A DNA stretch of 16,229 bases, from the NCBI GenBank assembly GCA_002342175.1, contig DDPL01000055.1, positions 1-16,229 of the forward strand. Direction: 5' to 3'. Below are positions 1 to 7,537 of this stretch, piece by piece (the first letter of the stretch is position 1; every line of letters starts with the position of its first letter). The position numbers and the translations under genes are program-made. The notes beneath the pieces were generated by a model. That model was given only the letters and a program-made list of their open reading frames with translations. It had not been told where the DNA came from and ran no database searches. This DNA comes from Legionellales bacterium UBA2469. Its GTDB lineage: Bacteria; Pseudomonadota; Gammaproteobacteria; Legionellales; Legionellaceae.

Positions 1-480
1 TTCTTGCATATCGATGAGGTATTGGGGGTGATGTTTTTCACGAAAACCGATGAGTGTTTTTCCTTTTTTGGCCACATGTTTAACCCCTAAACGGGCTTTG
101 CGACGGTAATGCCAAATGGTATCTTGAAGCGCGGGCAACGTTTCTTCCGGTAACCCTCCGCCCATTTTATCCATCAGTTGTAGCCAATGTTTTTGCTTAA
201 AATGAACTTGCCCTTCAGCAGACAAGTGTTGTAAAGAACAACCACCACAAGTGCCAAAATGAGGACATTTGGGTTCCACACGTTCATTTGAAGCTTTGAT
301 AACCTCTGTAACTTTTGCTTCATCAAAGTCTTTCTTACGTTTAAGATATTGAATGTGAACAACCTCTTGGGGTAAAGCACCATCAACAAAAACCACCTTG
401 CCATCAATTTTCGCAATACCGCGACCATCATGTGACAAATCAATAATATCTATATTTTCAGCAACTTCTACAACTCTCAT
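1..480 (-). CDS. rlmD: 23S rRNA (uracil-5-)-methyltransferase RlmD, N-terminal part (runs off the left edge)
   Basis: This frame is open from an ATG at 480 to base 1, giving 160 residues without a stop. RlmD methylates U1939 of 23S rRNA using S-adenosylmethionine. The first ~60 residues look like a TRAM RNA-binding domain (SHDGRGIAKIDGK). They are followed by the [4Fe-4S] cysteines of the RlmCD family, C72, C78 and C81 in CPHFGTCGGC; the fourth cysteine would lie just past the window edge. YRRKARLGV at 125-133 is also typical of the family. The catalytic SAM domain is outside the window. The start is supported by a strong Shine-Dalgarno AAGGA six bases upstream. The gene begins 9 bases after rluB and is probably the last visible gene of the rnmA-to-rlmD block. 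RlmC is the nearest alternative, but the TRAM domain favours RlmD. Confidence 0.9.
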   Translation of the reverse strand, partial: MRVVEVAENIDIIDLSHDGRGIAKIDGKVVFVDGALPQEVVHIQYLKRKKDFDEAKVTEVIKASNERVEPKCPHFGTCGGCSLQHLSAEGQVHFKQKHWLQLMDKMGGGLPEETLPALQDTIWHYRRKARLGVKHVAKKGKTLIGFREKHHPQYLIDMQE

Positions 481-489
481 CACTTTTCC

Positions 490-1221
490 TTACAAAGACG
501 CCATGATTGCATCAACATCTTCAATTGATAACTCAACAAACTGCCCGCGATTTAACCATCTAGGCATTTCAATGGGACCATATTTCACACGGATCAATCG
601 GCTCACTTCAACGCCTTGAGATTGCCACAATCGACGTACCATGCGATGACGCCCTTCTTTTAATGTGACCAAATACCAACTGTTGCTGTTATCGCCACCT
701 TGTGGCACCACACTTTCAAATTTGCCTTCGCCATCATCTAATTGAACGCCAGTCTTGAGATTTTTAATCATCTCATCGTTGACATGACCAAATACGCGCA
801 CTGCATACTCACGAACGTATTCATATTTCGGATGCATCAATTGATTGGCCAATTCACCATTGTTGGTAAACACCAATAATCCACCGGTATTGATATCCAA
901 ACGTCCGATTTGCACCCATCGTCCATGGTTTAAGCGTGGCAATTTATCAAATACGGTTCGTGGATGAAATGGATCATGACGACTGGAGATTTCACCTAAA
1001 GGCTTGTTATAAAGTAAAATTCGGGTTTTTGCTGTGACTTTTAGGGGGTTATCAATTAAACGCCCTCTTAAATTGATTTTATCATTAGCCGTTACTGTGT
1101 CGCCTAGAACCGCAGTTCGGCCATTGATTTGCAACAGTCCTTGTTCAATCCAACGTTCCATTTCTCTGCGTGAGCCATAGCCTGCCTGGCTTAGGACTTT
1201 TTGCAAACGCTCTGAACTCAT
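490..1221 (-). CDS. rluB: 23S rRNA pseudouridine synthase RluB
   Basis: A 243-residue pseudouridine synthase of the RsuA/RluB/RluE/RluF group. RluB isomerises U2605 of 23S rRNA during large-subunit assembly. An N-terminal S4 RNA-binding domain (about residues 3-50, SERLQKVLSQAGYGSRR) is followed by the catalytic domain. The nucleophile is Asp109 in GRLDINTGGLLVFTN. The later KEGRHRMVRRLW stretch is also characteristic. It is shorter than E. coli RluB (about 290) because the basic C-terminal tail is missing, which is common outside the enterics. GGAG lies eight bases before the ATG. It follows scpB by 5 bases and precedes rlmD by 9, so cotranscription is likely. The choice of RluB over RluE/RluF rests on the S4 domain and on the scpA-scpB neighbourhood, where RluB is usually found. 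Confidence 0.9.
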   Translation of the reverse strand: MSSERLQKVLSQAGYGSRREMERWIEQGLLQINGRTAVLGDTVTANDKINLRGRLIDNPLKVTAKTRILLYNKPLGEISSRHDPFHPRTVFDKLPRLNHGRWVQIGRLDINTGGLLVFTNNGELANQLMHPKYEYVREYAVRVFGHVNDEMIKNLKTGVQLDDGEGKFESVVPQGGDNSNSWYLVTLKEGRHRMVRRLWQSQGVEVSRLIRVKYGPIEMPRWLNRGQFVELSIEDVDAIMASL

Positions 1222-1226
1222 AGGTG

Positions 1227-1745
1227 TTACTCCGTTTGTATCATGGGTAATTCATCGAGAGTCGACAAATTAAAATAATCTAAAAAAGTGGTGGTGGTTG
1301 CATACAATGCTGGTTTTCCAGGAGAATCTTTATGTCCGACCACTTTAATCCACTCGCGTTCTAATAAGGATTTTATCATATTGGGGGCAACCGCTACGCC
1401 ACGACGATGTTCAATATCCGCACGTGTTACGGGTTGATCATAAGCAATAATTGCCAAAACCTCTAACAAAGCTTGAGAATATTTGCGTGGCTTTTCCGCC
1501 CAAAGACGCTGAATCCATGGTGCGAATGCCACACGAGTCTGCAGGCAATAACCACTGGGTAAATGTTTAAGTTCCAAAGCATGATGTTGGTAACGATCCA
1601 TCAATTCTTGCAAAGCACACAAGATGGCATCTTGAGAAACATTAGGAAAATCCGATAAAATATCCTCTAGTTTTGCCAACGCCAATGGCTCTCCTGATGC
1701 GAAGAGCAAACTTTCTACCACCGTTGTTAAATGATAATCACTCAT
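1227..1745 (-). CDS. scpB: Segregation and condensation protein B
   Basis: A 172-residue ScpB, the winged-helix kleisin-associated subunit of the bacterial SMC-ScpAB condensin, which organises and segregates the nucleoid. Family hallmarks are visible. The N-terminus reads VESLLFASGEPL. The central AIIAYDQPVTRADIEHRRGV segment belongs to the second winged helix, with GHKDSPGKPALYATT near the end. Length is normal to slightly short. The start is ATG at 1745, with AGG about eight bases upstream. It lies 16 bases after scpA, the usual arrangement. No smc gene is in the window. The function is firm; nothing unusual is seen in the sequence. Confidence 0.93.
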   Translation of the reverse strand: MSDYHLTTVVESLLFASGEPLALAKLEDILSDFPNVSQDAILCALQELMDRYQHHALELKHLPSGYCLQTRVAFAPWIQRLWAEKPRKYSQALLEVLAIIAYDQPVTRADIEHRRGVAVAPNMIKSLLEREWIKVVGHKDSPGKPALYATTTTFLDYFNLSTLDELPMIQTE

Positions 1746-1761
1746 ATGGGTGCCTATATTA

Positions 1762-2547
1762 TCATGAGATTCGATTTAACCATAACAAATCGTTCCATTC
1801 TGGTTGAGACAAGTCAATTTGTTTGCTTTTTGATAATTCTAAAATAGCTTGAAAAGAAATGGCAATGTCCAAACGCTCACTGGGTTTTGAGCACACCCGG
1901 TGAAAAGGTTTAGGCACATGCATCTCTAAAGCCTCATAAATGGCGTGCATGCGATCGGACAACGTCATTTTAGGACGCTCCACTTCATGTTCTTTCTGAA
2001 AACCTTTCTTTTTAACCACATGTCGATACGCATGTATCAATTCAACGACGGTTGCATCTGGAAATGGTGGCGGTGGTAGTTCTTTGGATGAATTCACTTT
2101 TACAGGCCACACATCGCGATTCCAACGCGGCCGTTCATCCAGAAACTGTGCGGCATTCTGAATAATCTCATAATCTGTCAGTTGTTTCACCAATAAAGCT
2201 CTGGGATCTGCCTCGTGAACCTCTTCTGTGGGAGGCTTTGGCAGCATCATTTGTGATTTGATTTGTAATAATCGCACTGCCATTAATAAATAATCGGGGG
2301 CAATTTCAAAACGATGTACATTCATCATTTTTAAATACTGCACATATTGTGCCGCAATCAATGCCACAGGGATGTCTAATATATCAATGTTTTGTTTGCG
2401 AATTAGGTACCACAACAAATCCAAGGGACCTCGAAATCCTTTGGATTCAATCCATAAAGGTGGCGTAGGAACATACAGGTTTTCTGGAATCTCAAAATCC
2501 AGAATCTGTTCGATATCCTCATGTCCCACCGATTGATGTTCGTCCAT
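1762..2547 (-). CDS. scpA: Segregation and condensation protein A (kleisin)
   Basis: A 261-residue ScpA, the kleisin that bridges the SMC heads in condensin. The N-terminal SMC-neck-binding region carries the family signature FRGPLDLLWYLIRKQNIDILDIPVA (residues ~38-62). It is followed by the helical YLLMAVRLLQIKSQMMLP segment. The C-terminal winged helix is represented by FQAILELSKSKQIDLSQ. The first ~30 residues, rich in Glu and Asp, are a poorly conserved extension. The gene starts two bases after the trpS stop, so translation is probably coupled; there is no strong Shine-Dalgarno directly before the ATG, only AGGA further up inside trpS. It works with ScpB, encoded next. Confidence 0.93.
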   Translation of the reverse strand: MDEHQSVGHEDIEQILDFEIPENLYVPTPPLWIESKGFRGPLDLLWYLIRKQNIDILDIPVALIAAQYVQYLKMMNVHRFEIAPDYLLMAVRLLQIKSQMMLPKPPTEEVHEADPRALLVKQLTDYEIIQNAAQFLDERPRWNRDVWPVKVNSSKELPPPPFPDATVVELIHAYRHVVKKKGFQKEHEVERPKMTLSDRMHAIYEALEMHVPKPFHRVCSKPSERLDIAISFQAILELSKSKQIDLSQPEWNDLLWLNRIS

Positions 2548-2549
2548 AC

Positions 2550-3761
2550 CTAATAGTTGATTCCTATGACTTCACGCACTTCCACTAAGGTTTTTTCAGC
2601 TTCTTCACGTGCTCGTTCAGAGCCTTCCGCCACCAAATGTCGCACACCGGCCATATCCGACTCATAATCTTTAATGTTTGCTTGTATGGGCTCTAGTTGT
2701 TTTTGAATGGCGTCAATTAAAGGTCGCTTACAATCGACACACCCAATGCTTGCTTGTGTACAACCTTGCTGAATCCAGGATTTTAAATCATCTTTGGCAT
2801 AAAGTTGATGCATTTGCCATACGGGGCACTTTTCTGGGGTACCTGGATCTGTACGCTTGATGCGTGCCGGATCTGTCGGCATAGTTAAAATTTTCTTTTC
2901 AACTTCTTTCGGTGTATCGCGTAAATCGACCGTGTTACGGTAAGATTTTGACATTTTCTGTCCATCTAGACCAATCACTTTGGCTTGTGGCGTCAATAAA
3001 ACTTGGGGTTCCGATAAGATGATTTTTCCCTGCCCTTCTAAATATCCTAATAAACGCTCTTTGTCACCCAATGATAAACTGGCTTGTGAATTCACCAAGG
3101 CTTGTCCTGTTTCTAAAGCATCGGCTTGGCCATTTTGTTGGTAGGCCTGGCGTAATTGGATATACAATTGGGTATTTTTTTTACCCATTTTTTTCATGGC
3201 GGCGTCCACCATTTCAGAGAAATTACGCTCTTTTCCATACAAATGATTGAATCGACGCGCCACTTCACGAATCAATTCAACATGAGCCACTTGGTCTTCG
3301 CCAACCGGCACCAAATCGGCACCATACAACAATACATCCGCACTTTGTAATAAGGGATAACCTAAAAAACCGTAGGTCGATAAATCTTTTTCTTTCAGTT
3401 TTTCTTGTTGATCTTTATAAGTTGGTACACGCTCTAACCAAGATAAAGGGGTTATCATCGATAACAATAAATGAAGCTCAGCATGTTCAGGTACCCATGA
3501 CTGAATAAACATATGCGATAAGTTAGGATTGATGCCACAAGCCATCCAGTCGATGATTAAATCCCATACATATTTTTTCATCATTTCTGCATCGTCATAA
3601 TGCGTTGTTAATCCATGCCAATCTGCAACAAAGAAAAAACACTCGTACTGATGCTGTAATTCTAACCAGTTGCGAATGACTCCATGGTAATGCCCAAGAT
3701 GGAGGCGGCCAGAGGCTCGCATTCCTGAAACCACTCGCTTATTTTGTAAAAAACTCGACAT
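2550..3761 (-). CDS. trpS: Tryptophanyl-tRNA synthetase with four-cysteine (Fe-S type) motif
   Basis: A class I aminoacyl-tRNA synthetase of 403 residues that charges tRNA-Trp in the cytosol. The HIGH-type signature is HLGH (21-24, within SGRLHLGHYHG) and the KMSKS loop is at 269-273 (GQKMSKSYRN). GEDQVAHVEL at 154-163 is typical of TrpRS. The enzyme is about 70 residues longer than the common 330-residue form. The extra part lies around residues 176-250, between the Rossmann core and KMSKS. The C-terminal half carries C312, C334, C341 and C344, spaced C-x21-C-x6-C-x2-C. This closely matches the C-x22-C-x6-C-x2-C [4Fe-4S] motif that I recall from Thermotoga TrpRS, where it sits near the anticodon-binding region. 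The start has an excellent AGAGGA Shine-Dalgarno. It lies 10 bases after yciO and 2 before scpA. Confidence 0.95.
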   Translation of the reverse strand: MSSFLQNKRVVSGMRASGRLHLGHYHGVIRNWLELQHQYECFFFVADWHGLTTHYDDAEMMKKYVWDLIIDWMACGINPNLSHMFIQSWVPEHAELHLLLSMITPLSWLERVPTYKDQQEKLKEKDLSTYGFLGYPLLQSADVLLYGADLVPVGEDQVAHVELIREVARRFNHLYGKERNFSEMVDAAMKKMGKKNTQLYIQLRQAYQQNGQADALETGQALVNSQASLSLGDKERLLGYLEGQGKIILSEPQVLLTPQAKVIGLDGQKMSKSYRNTVDLRDTPKEVEKKILTMPTDPARIKRTDPGTPEKCPVWQMHQLYAKDDLKSWIQQGCTQASIGCVDCKRPLIDAIQKQLEPIQANIKDYESDMAGVRHLVAEGSERAREEAEKTLVEVREVIGINY

Positions 3762-3771
3762 ACATTCCTCT

Positions 3772-4398
3772 TTATAATTCTCTAAAGGGTTTACAATCCC
3801 CTTTTCCTTCTCGTATGATTTTGGGGAAATCTTCGGTTAAATCAACAACGGTTGTTGGTTCTTGGTCCACGTGACCGATATCGATAATAAGGTCAACTTG
3901 TTGACCAAGCAATTCGGCAATCGCCTCTGGCTCACACATCGGCACTTGCACACCCGGTAAAGACAAGGTCGTACTAATAATTGGACCTTCCAACATTTCT
4001 AATAGAGCCCAGGTGACCGTATTGTTTGGAATTCGTAATCCAATGGTTCGGCGTTTGGGATGATACATGATTTTAGGAACTTGTGGGGATGCATTTAAAA
4101 TAAATGTGTAGGCCCCTGGGGTAAATGCTTTTAATAAACGAAAAATCGGTTTTGAGACTTGGGCATAATCGCCAAGATGGTTTAAATCTCGACAAACCAA
4201 TGACATATGATGTTGTTCGCGCATTTGTCGAATACGTCTGATTCGTTCACATGCCGCTTTATGTCCTAACCCGCATCCGAGTGCATATCCAGAATCTGTA
4301 GGATATACCACGATACCACCATTTTGAATAATACTCACCGCTTGTCTTAATAAACGAGACTGCGGATTATCTGGATGTACCACAAACCAATGTCGCAT
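3772..4398 (-). CDS. yciO: YciO, Sua5/YciO/YrdC-family protein
   Basis: A 208-residue protein of the YrdC fold, matching E. coli YciO along its length (HPDNPQSRLLRQAV at the start, PTDSGYALGC at 34-43, RRTIGLRIP, PTTVVDLT and REGKGDCKPF at the end). The family relatives TsaC/Sua5 make threonylcarbamoyl-AMP for the t6A tRNA modification. YciO has the same RNA/nucleotide-binding cleft, but its in vivo role is much less certain, so t6A synthesis should not be assumed. The ATG at 4398 fits the family N-terminus and has AAGG just upstream. The gene lies 48 bases after rnmA and 10 before trpS. The rnmA-yciO neighbourhood is also found in enterics, which supports both calls. Confidence 0.92.
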   Translation of the reverse strand: MRHWFVVHPDNPQSRLLRQAVSIIQNGGIVVYPTDSGYALGCGLGHKAACERIRRIRQMREQHHMSLVCRDLNHLGDYAQVSKPIFRLLKAFTPGAYTFILNASPQVPKIMYHPKRRTIGLRIPNNTVTWALLEMLEGPIISTTLSLPGVQVPMCEPEAIAELLGQQVDLIIDIGHVDQEPTTVVDLTEDFPKIIREGKGDCKPFREL

Positions 4399-4446
4399 AA
4401 CGCCTTATTCCTTCTAAGCCTTGTTGCAACCTCTAAATTAACATAT

Positions 4447-5271
4447 TTATCGTGTCCAATCCATCCACAATGGACTAGCATGTGCAGGTAAGGTTGATTG
4501 TTGCCCAATTCCAACACGATGAAACGATGGGCGATGGAAATCTGAACCACTCGACATCTTTAAACGGAAACTACTCGACATTTGAACCCAGCGCAACGTT
4601 TCTTTAAGGGGGGTGGCACCCGATACCACTTCAGCCGCCGCCCCCCCTGCTTCCTTGAAGCATTTAAACAATGCCTTTGTTTGTGCAGTCGACAGGGAAT
4701 AATGCATGGGATGGGCGATAACTGCTTGACCACCAGCACTTTTTATCACGGCCACTGTTTCTTCTAAAGAAGCCCACAACGACGGGATATAAGCCGGTGC
4801 ACGCGAGCCCAAATATTTACGAAAGGCGGTTTGCTGGTCGCGCACAATATCTTGTTGAATAAGATACTTGGCAAAATGGGTGCGGGATATGACTGAGTGA
4901 CCTGCCACTTCAGAAACCTTTTCAAAACTATTTTCAATGCCTAATTTTTTCAATTCTGCAGAAATTTTCAAAGCACGCTCATAACGTCGTTGTAATTGAG
5001 AGTGAAGATAGCGTTGTAATTGTTTTGAATCCAAATCAATATTCAAACCAACGATATGGAATTCTTGTCGTTGCCAAGTCACACTGCACTCAATACCCGG
5101 AATGATACGTAAATTTGTCGGAATTGCAGGTAAATGTTGATAAACATCGACATTGTCATGATCGGTAATGGCCAAATGAGTCACTTGATTTTGAATCGCC
5201 ATATCAATCAATTCTGAAGGCGAACACTCCCCATCTGAGTAATAACTATGACAATGCAAATCGACCTTCAT
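4447..5271 (-). CDS. rnmA: PHP-domain 5'-3' exoribonuclease RnmA (YciV/TrpH)
   Basis: A 274-residue PHP-domain protein matching RnmA (RNase AM, formerly YciV/TrpH). In E. coli this enzyme trims 5' ends of rRNAs and degrades short oligonucleotides, including 3',5'-bisphosphates. All PHP metal motifs are present: DLHCHSYYSDG near the N-terminus, AITDHDN, PGIECS, the histidine in SRTHFAKYL, IAHPMHY and the C-terminal SGSDFHRP. I chose the ATG at 5271 because MKVDLHCHS is the family's usual beginning. An in-frame TTG five codons earlier (5286) would only add MVWFF. A run of seven C on the plus strand at 4641-4647 encodes the GGAAA region. The gene heads the minus-strand block and has a TATAAAAT-like -10 element upstream (reverse complement of 5301-5308), without a convincing -35. 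Confidence 0.9.
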   Translation of the reverse strand: MKVDLHCHSYYSDGECSPSELIDMAIQNQVTHLAITDHDNVDVYQHLPAIPTNLRIIPGIECSVTWQRQEFHIVGLNIDLDSKQLQRYLHSQLQRRYERALKISAELKKLGIENSFEKVSEVAGHSVISRTHFAKYLIQQDIVRDQQTAFRKYLGSRAPAYIPSLWASLEETVAVIKSAGGQAVIAHPMHYSLSTAQTKALFKCFKEAGGAAAEVVSGATPLKETLRWVQMSSSFRLKMSSGSDFHRPSFHRVGIGQQSTLPAHASPLWMDWTR

Positions 5272-5608
5272 AAAAAACCATACCAATCAATAATGGTAGT
5301 ATTTTATACAATTTTCATAGGTTGCGCCAGAAAAAGATGTGGCTTTATGAATATGAATGCCAACTTTATCTCCCTAAAAACCCAACAAAAGGTTTTGGAG
5401 TAAAAAGATAAAATTATAGTCAAATAGGACCATCGCAAGACCATCATATCAAAAATTATCTTTATGATGGCATTTTTGTATATATTTTATCCGCCAAATG
5501 GATAGAAAAATGCATTTAAGCAAAAAATAATTTGAATATGGAAAATTTAAAATCTTCTTCTATAGTTAATTTAAAGGAATTTAATTTCATAAAACAAAGG
5601 ACATTATC
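5272..5608. other. Divergent AT-rich intergenic region with inverted and direct repeats
   Basis: This 337-base stretch holds no credible gene. It separates the minus-strand rnmA block from the plus-strand cupin gene and so must contain promoters for both. Visible structure includes an imperfect nested inverted repeat at 5365-5412 (TTTATCT/AGATAAA outside, AAAACC/GGTTTT inside). There is also a perfect 8-bp inverted repeat, CCATCATA at 5441-5448 and TATGATGG at 5463-5470, with a 14-base loop. The heptamer GACCATC occurs twice (5428-5434 and 5439-5445), 11 bases apart. A weak inverted pair TACCA/TGGTA lies at 5281-5298 near rnmA. Whether any of these are operators or terminators cannot be decided from sequence alone. 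Confidence 0.6.
5538..5566 (+). promoter_or_regulatory. Possible sigma70-type promoter of the cupin gene
   Basis: ATGGAA (weak -35, three of six consensus bases) is separated by 17 bases from TATAGT (-10, five of six). Transcription would start near 5573, giving a leader of about 36 bases that contains the AAAGGA ribosome site at 5596-5601. TTGAAT at 5532-5537 is a better -35 by sequence but is too far away (23 bases). Confidence 0.35.
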
Positions 5609-6064
5609 ATGTTAAAAATAGTACTTTTATCCTTGGTTTTCTTAATGAATTGTGTTTATGCCCAACAAACAACTATTCGTAAAACGCCCATTAAGATTCC
5701 TCAGTACAACCAACTAACCGAAACCAACTCAGCTTGGAAATCTCACGTATGGGCGGGCTATGATGGCCAATCGATTATGATGAGCATATCTTCTCAAAAC
5801 TGTAAAGATAATCAATCTGGTAATGAAACTCTAGATATGGATAGATTTTTGATTTTTGTTTCCGGCAAAGGAAATGTGATTATTGAAGGGCAAGATACGA
5901 CTGTGAATCCCGGCGATATGATTTTTATTCCTAAAGGCTCATCTCATAACATCGTCAATTTGAATACCAATCAACCTCTAAAATTATTTTCCATCACATC
6001 TAAATTTTACATGCCAAGAACCACTTTCATGACACATGATGATGATCTTAAAGCCAAACAATAA
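5609..6064 (+). CDS. Exported small cupin-domain protein
   Basis: A 151-residue protein. It has a classic signal peptide (MLKIVLLSLVFLMNCVYA, probable signal peptidase I cut before Q19), so it should be periplasmic or secreted. Residues ~70-130 form a single cupin barrel. The first motif ends in FLIFVSGKGNV (80-90), and the second reads PGDMIFIPKGSSHNI (101-115) with His113 kept. The usual His-x-His...Glu metal ligands of motif 1 are not obvious: the corresponding stretch is NETLDMDRF. Metal binding and enzymatic activity are therefore doubtful. The start has AAAGGA seven bases upstream, and a terminator follows directly, so the gene is its own transcription unit. Substrate and role are unknown; single-domain cupins range from sugar isomerases to binding proteins. 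Confidence 0.75.
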   Translation: MLKIVLLSLVFLMNCVYAQQTTIRKTPIKIPQYNQLTETNSAWKSHVWAGYDGQSIMMSISSQNCKDNQSGNETLDMDRFLIFVSGKGNVIIEGQDTTVNPGDMIFIPKGSSHNIVNLNTNQPLKLFSITSKFYMPRTTFMTHDDDLKAKQ

Positions 6065-6077
6065 TTTTTAACGAAAT

Positions 6078-6115
6078 ACCTTGAGTGCTTAATACTCTCA
6101 GGGTGTTTTATTTTT
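6078..6115 (+). terminator. Rho-independent terminator after the cupin gene
   Basis: An eight-pair stem, ACCTTGAG (6078-6085) with CTCAGGGT (6097-6104) including one G-T wobble, is capped by an 11-base loop. It is followed by GTTTTATTTTT. It begins 14 bases after the cupin stop codon and isolates that gene from ybeY. Confidence 0.8.
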
Positions 6116-6142
6116 AAGCCAATCATTCAAAACCTTCCTGGA

Positions 6143-6171
6143 TTGTGTTTTCAATCAAAACAGATTAAAAT
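6143..6171 (+). promoter_or_regulatory. Probable sigma70 promoter of the ybeY operon
   Basis: TTGTGT (6143-6148), a 17-base spacer and TAAAAT (6166-6171) lie between the cupin terminator and ybeY. Transcription would start near 6178, about 30 bases before the ybeY ATG. The leader contains no clear Shine-Dalgarno. Confidence 0.5.
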
Positions 6172-6207
6172 AGATTATAAATCACCCAAAATACACATCA
6201 ATTATAT

Positions 6208-6672
6208 ATGGCGTTTCTTATCGATACCCAATACGCTGATTCCCATCCCATTCCTTTTTCAGAACAAGATTTATTGCTTTGGGTAACCACGGCCTTAGAA
6301 CCTTTCAAAAAAAATGCAGAGCTGACCTTAAGATTTGTTGATAATGATGAAATGTCGGAACTCAATTCAACTTATCGTCAAAAACAAGGACCAACCAATG
6401 TGTTATCCTTTCCATCAGATATTCCTGAAGACATTGCTGTCGAAATGGATGAACCCTTTTTAGGTGATATTATTATCAGCCAAGCAGTGCTTCTACAAGA
6501 AAGCGAAACCCTCGGCATTCCTTTAAAAGCACACTGGGCCCATATCATCATTCACGGTGTCTTACACCTGTTGGGCTATGACCATATGGAAGAGCATGAA
6601 GAAGCCGAAATGCAGGCCATCGAAATTCAACTCCTTAACAACATTGGATATGAAAACCCATACCTATCTTAA
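6208..6672 (+). CDS. ybeY: Endoribonuclease YbeY (16S rRNA 3'-end maturation)
   Basis: A 154-residue YbeY, a zinc-dependent single-strand endoribonuclease needed for 16S rRNA 3' maturation and 70S ribosome quality control. The zinc motif HxxxHxxxxxH is intact in HGVLHLLGYDH, followed by the usual acidic stretch (MEEHEEAEMQAIE). The upstream RQKQGPTNVLSFP and FLGDIIIS segments are also conserved. Length is normal. The ATG at 6208 has no obvious ribosome-binding site, which is unusual here. The downstream corC start lies inside its 3' end (6650). In many gammaproteobacteria the order is phoH-ybeY-corC-lnt; neither phoH nor lnt is present here. Confidence 0.95.
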   Translation: MAFLIDTQYADSHPIPFSEQDLLLWVTTALEPFKKNAELTLRFVDNDEMSELNSTYRQKQGPTNVLSFPSDIPEDIAVEMDEPFLGDIIISQAVLLQESETLGIPLKAHWAHIIIHGVLHLLGYDHMEEHEEAEMQAIEIQLLNNIGYENPYLS

Positions 6673-7537
6673 AACAAGCAAATCCCAAATACGAAAAGCA
6701 ATTGATTGGTTTCGAAATTTTTTGCGTCCTGAAATTCGAAATACTGATAACTTAATCCAAGAACTCAAAAAATGTTTAGAAAAATCCATTCTCAATTTTG
6801 AAACCTACACCATTCTTGAAAACACCATTCAACTGGGGCATTTACAAGTTCGCGATATCATGATGCCCAAAAATCAGATGGTTTTTATTTATAATCATGC
6901 AACTTACAATGAAATTATCGACCTTATCACTCAATCTGGTCATTCTCGTTTTCCAGTTTTCTTAGAACACACGGATAAAGTATTGGGTATTTTGCATGCC
7001 AAAGACCTCTTGCGATTATCACAAGAAGAAAAAGAAGATCTCGATTTAACTGACTTGATTCGCAACGCCAATTTTGTACCTGAAAGCAAACGCCTAAATA
7101 GTCTACTTTCTGATTTCAAACAAAGACGCAATCATATGGCAATTGTCGTCAATGAATATGGTCAAACCATTGGTTTTGTGACCCTTGAAGATACCATTGA
7201 ACAAATTTTAGGTGATATTTCAGATGAGTTTGACGTTGATGAGGAAGATCCGATAAAAACACTTTCGCCTTATCATTATATTTTACGTGCAGATACTGAA
7301 CTTGAAATCTTCAATGCACGCTTAAAAGTACAATGGGATTTAAAAGATATTGACACCATCGGTGGATTTATTACCGCACAATTTGGATATACCCCTCAAC
7401 GTGGAGAGGAATTATCCTATGAACATTTCAAATTTAAAATTTTAAGCGCCAATTCAAGATGCATTAAACTGATTGAATGTATTGATGAGCGTCTTGATGA
7501 ATCTGTTACACCATCACAAAGTGAGACTGAAAAATGA
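6650..7537 (+). CDS. corC: CorC (YbeX) family CBS-domain protein
   Basis: A 295-residue soluble protein of the CorC/YbeX type. A short N-terminal segment leads into a pair of CBS domains; the first starts at VRDIMMPKNQMVFI and contains SGHSRFPVF, the second contains HMAIVVNEYGQTIGFVTLEDTIEQILGDISDEFD. A CorC/HlyC C-terminal domain with IDTIGGFITAQFGYTPQRGEE completes it. The family has been linked to magnesium/cobalt efflux and, in E. coli, to ribosome function with YbeY; the precise role is unsettled. I take the ATG at 6650, which gives 295 residues against 292 in E. coli. A longer frame from 6557 would add 31 residues encoded out of frame inside ybeY. The 23-base overlap with ybeY suggests coupled translation. 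Confidence 0.9.
   Translation: MKTHTYLKTSKSQIRKAIDWFRNFLRPEIRNTDNLIQELKKCLEKSILNFETYTILENTIQLGHLQVRDIMMPKNQMVFIYNHATYNEIIDLITQSGHSRFPVFLEHTDKVLGILHAKDLLRLSQEEKEDLDLTDLIRNANFVPESKRLNSLLSDFKQRRNHMAIVVNEYGQTIGFVTLEDTIEQILGDISDEFDVDEEDPIKTLSPYHYILRADTELEIFNARLKVQWDLKDIDTIGGFITAQFGYTPQRGEELSYEHFKFKILSANSRCIKLIECIDERLDESVTPSQSETEK

Noticed and set aside
174..443. Open minus-strand frame inside rlmD
   Set aside because: It is out of frame with the clearly homologous RlmD reading, which spans the same bases with conserved cysteines.
3772..4398. TsaC (t6A synthesis) as the identity of the YrdC-family gene
   Set aside because: The N-terminus HPDNPQSRLL and overall length follow YciO, not TsaC, and the rnmA neighbour also fits YciO.
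6557..6649. 31-residue N-terminal extension of corC
   Set aside because: The extra residues are ybeY codons read out of frame and do not resemble CorC; the internal ATG gives the normal family length.
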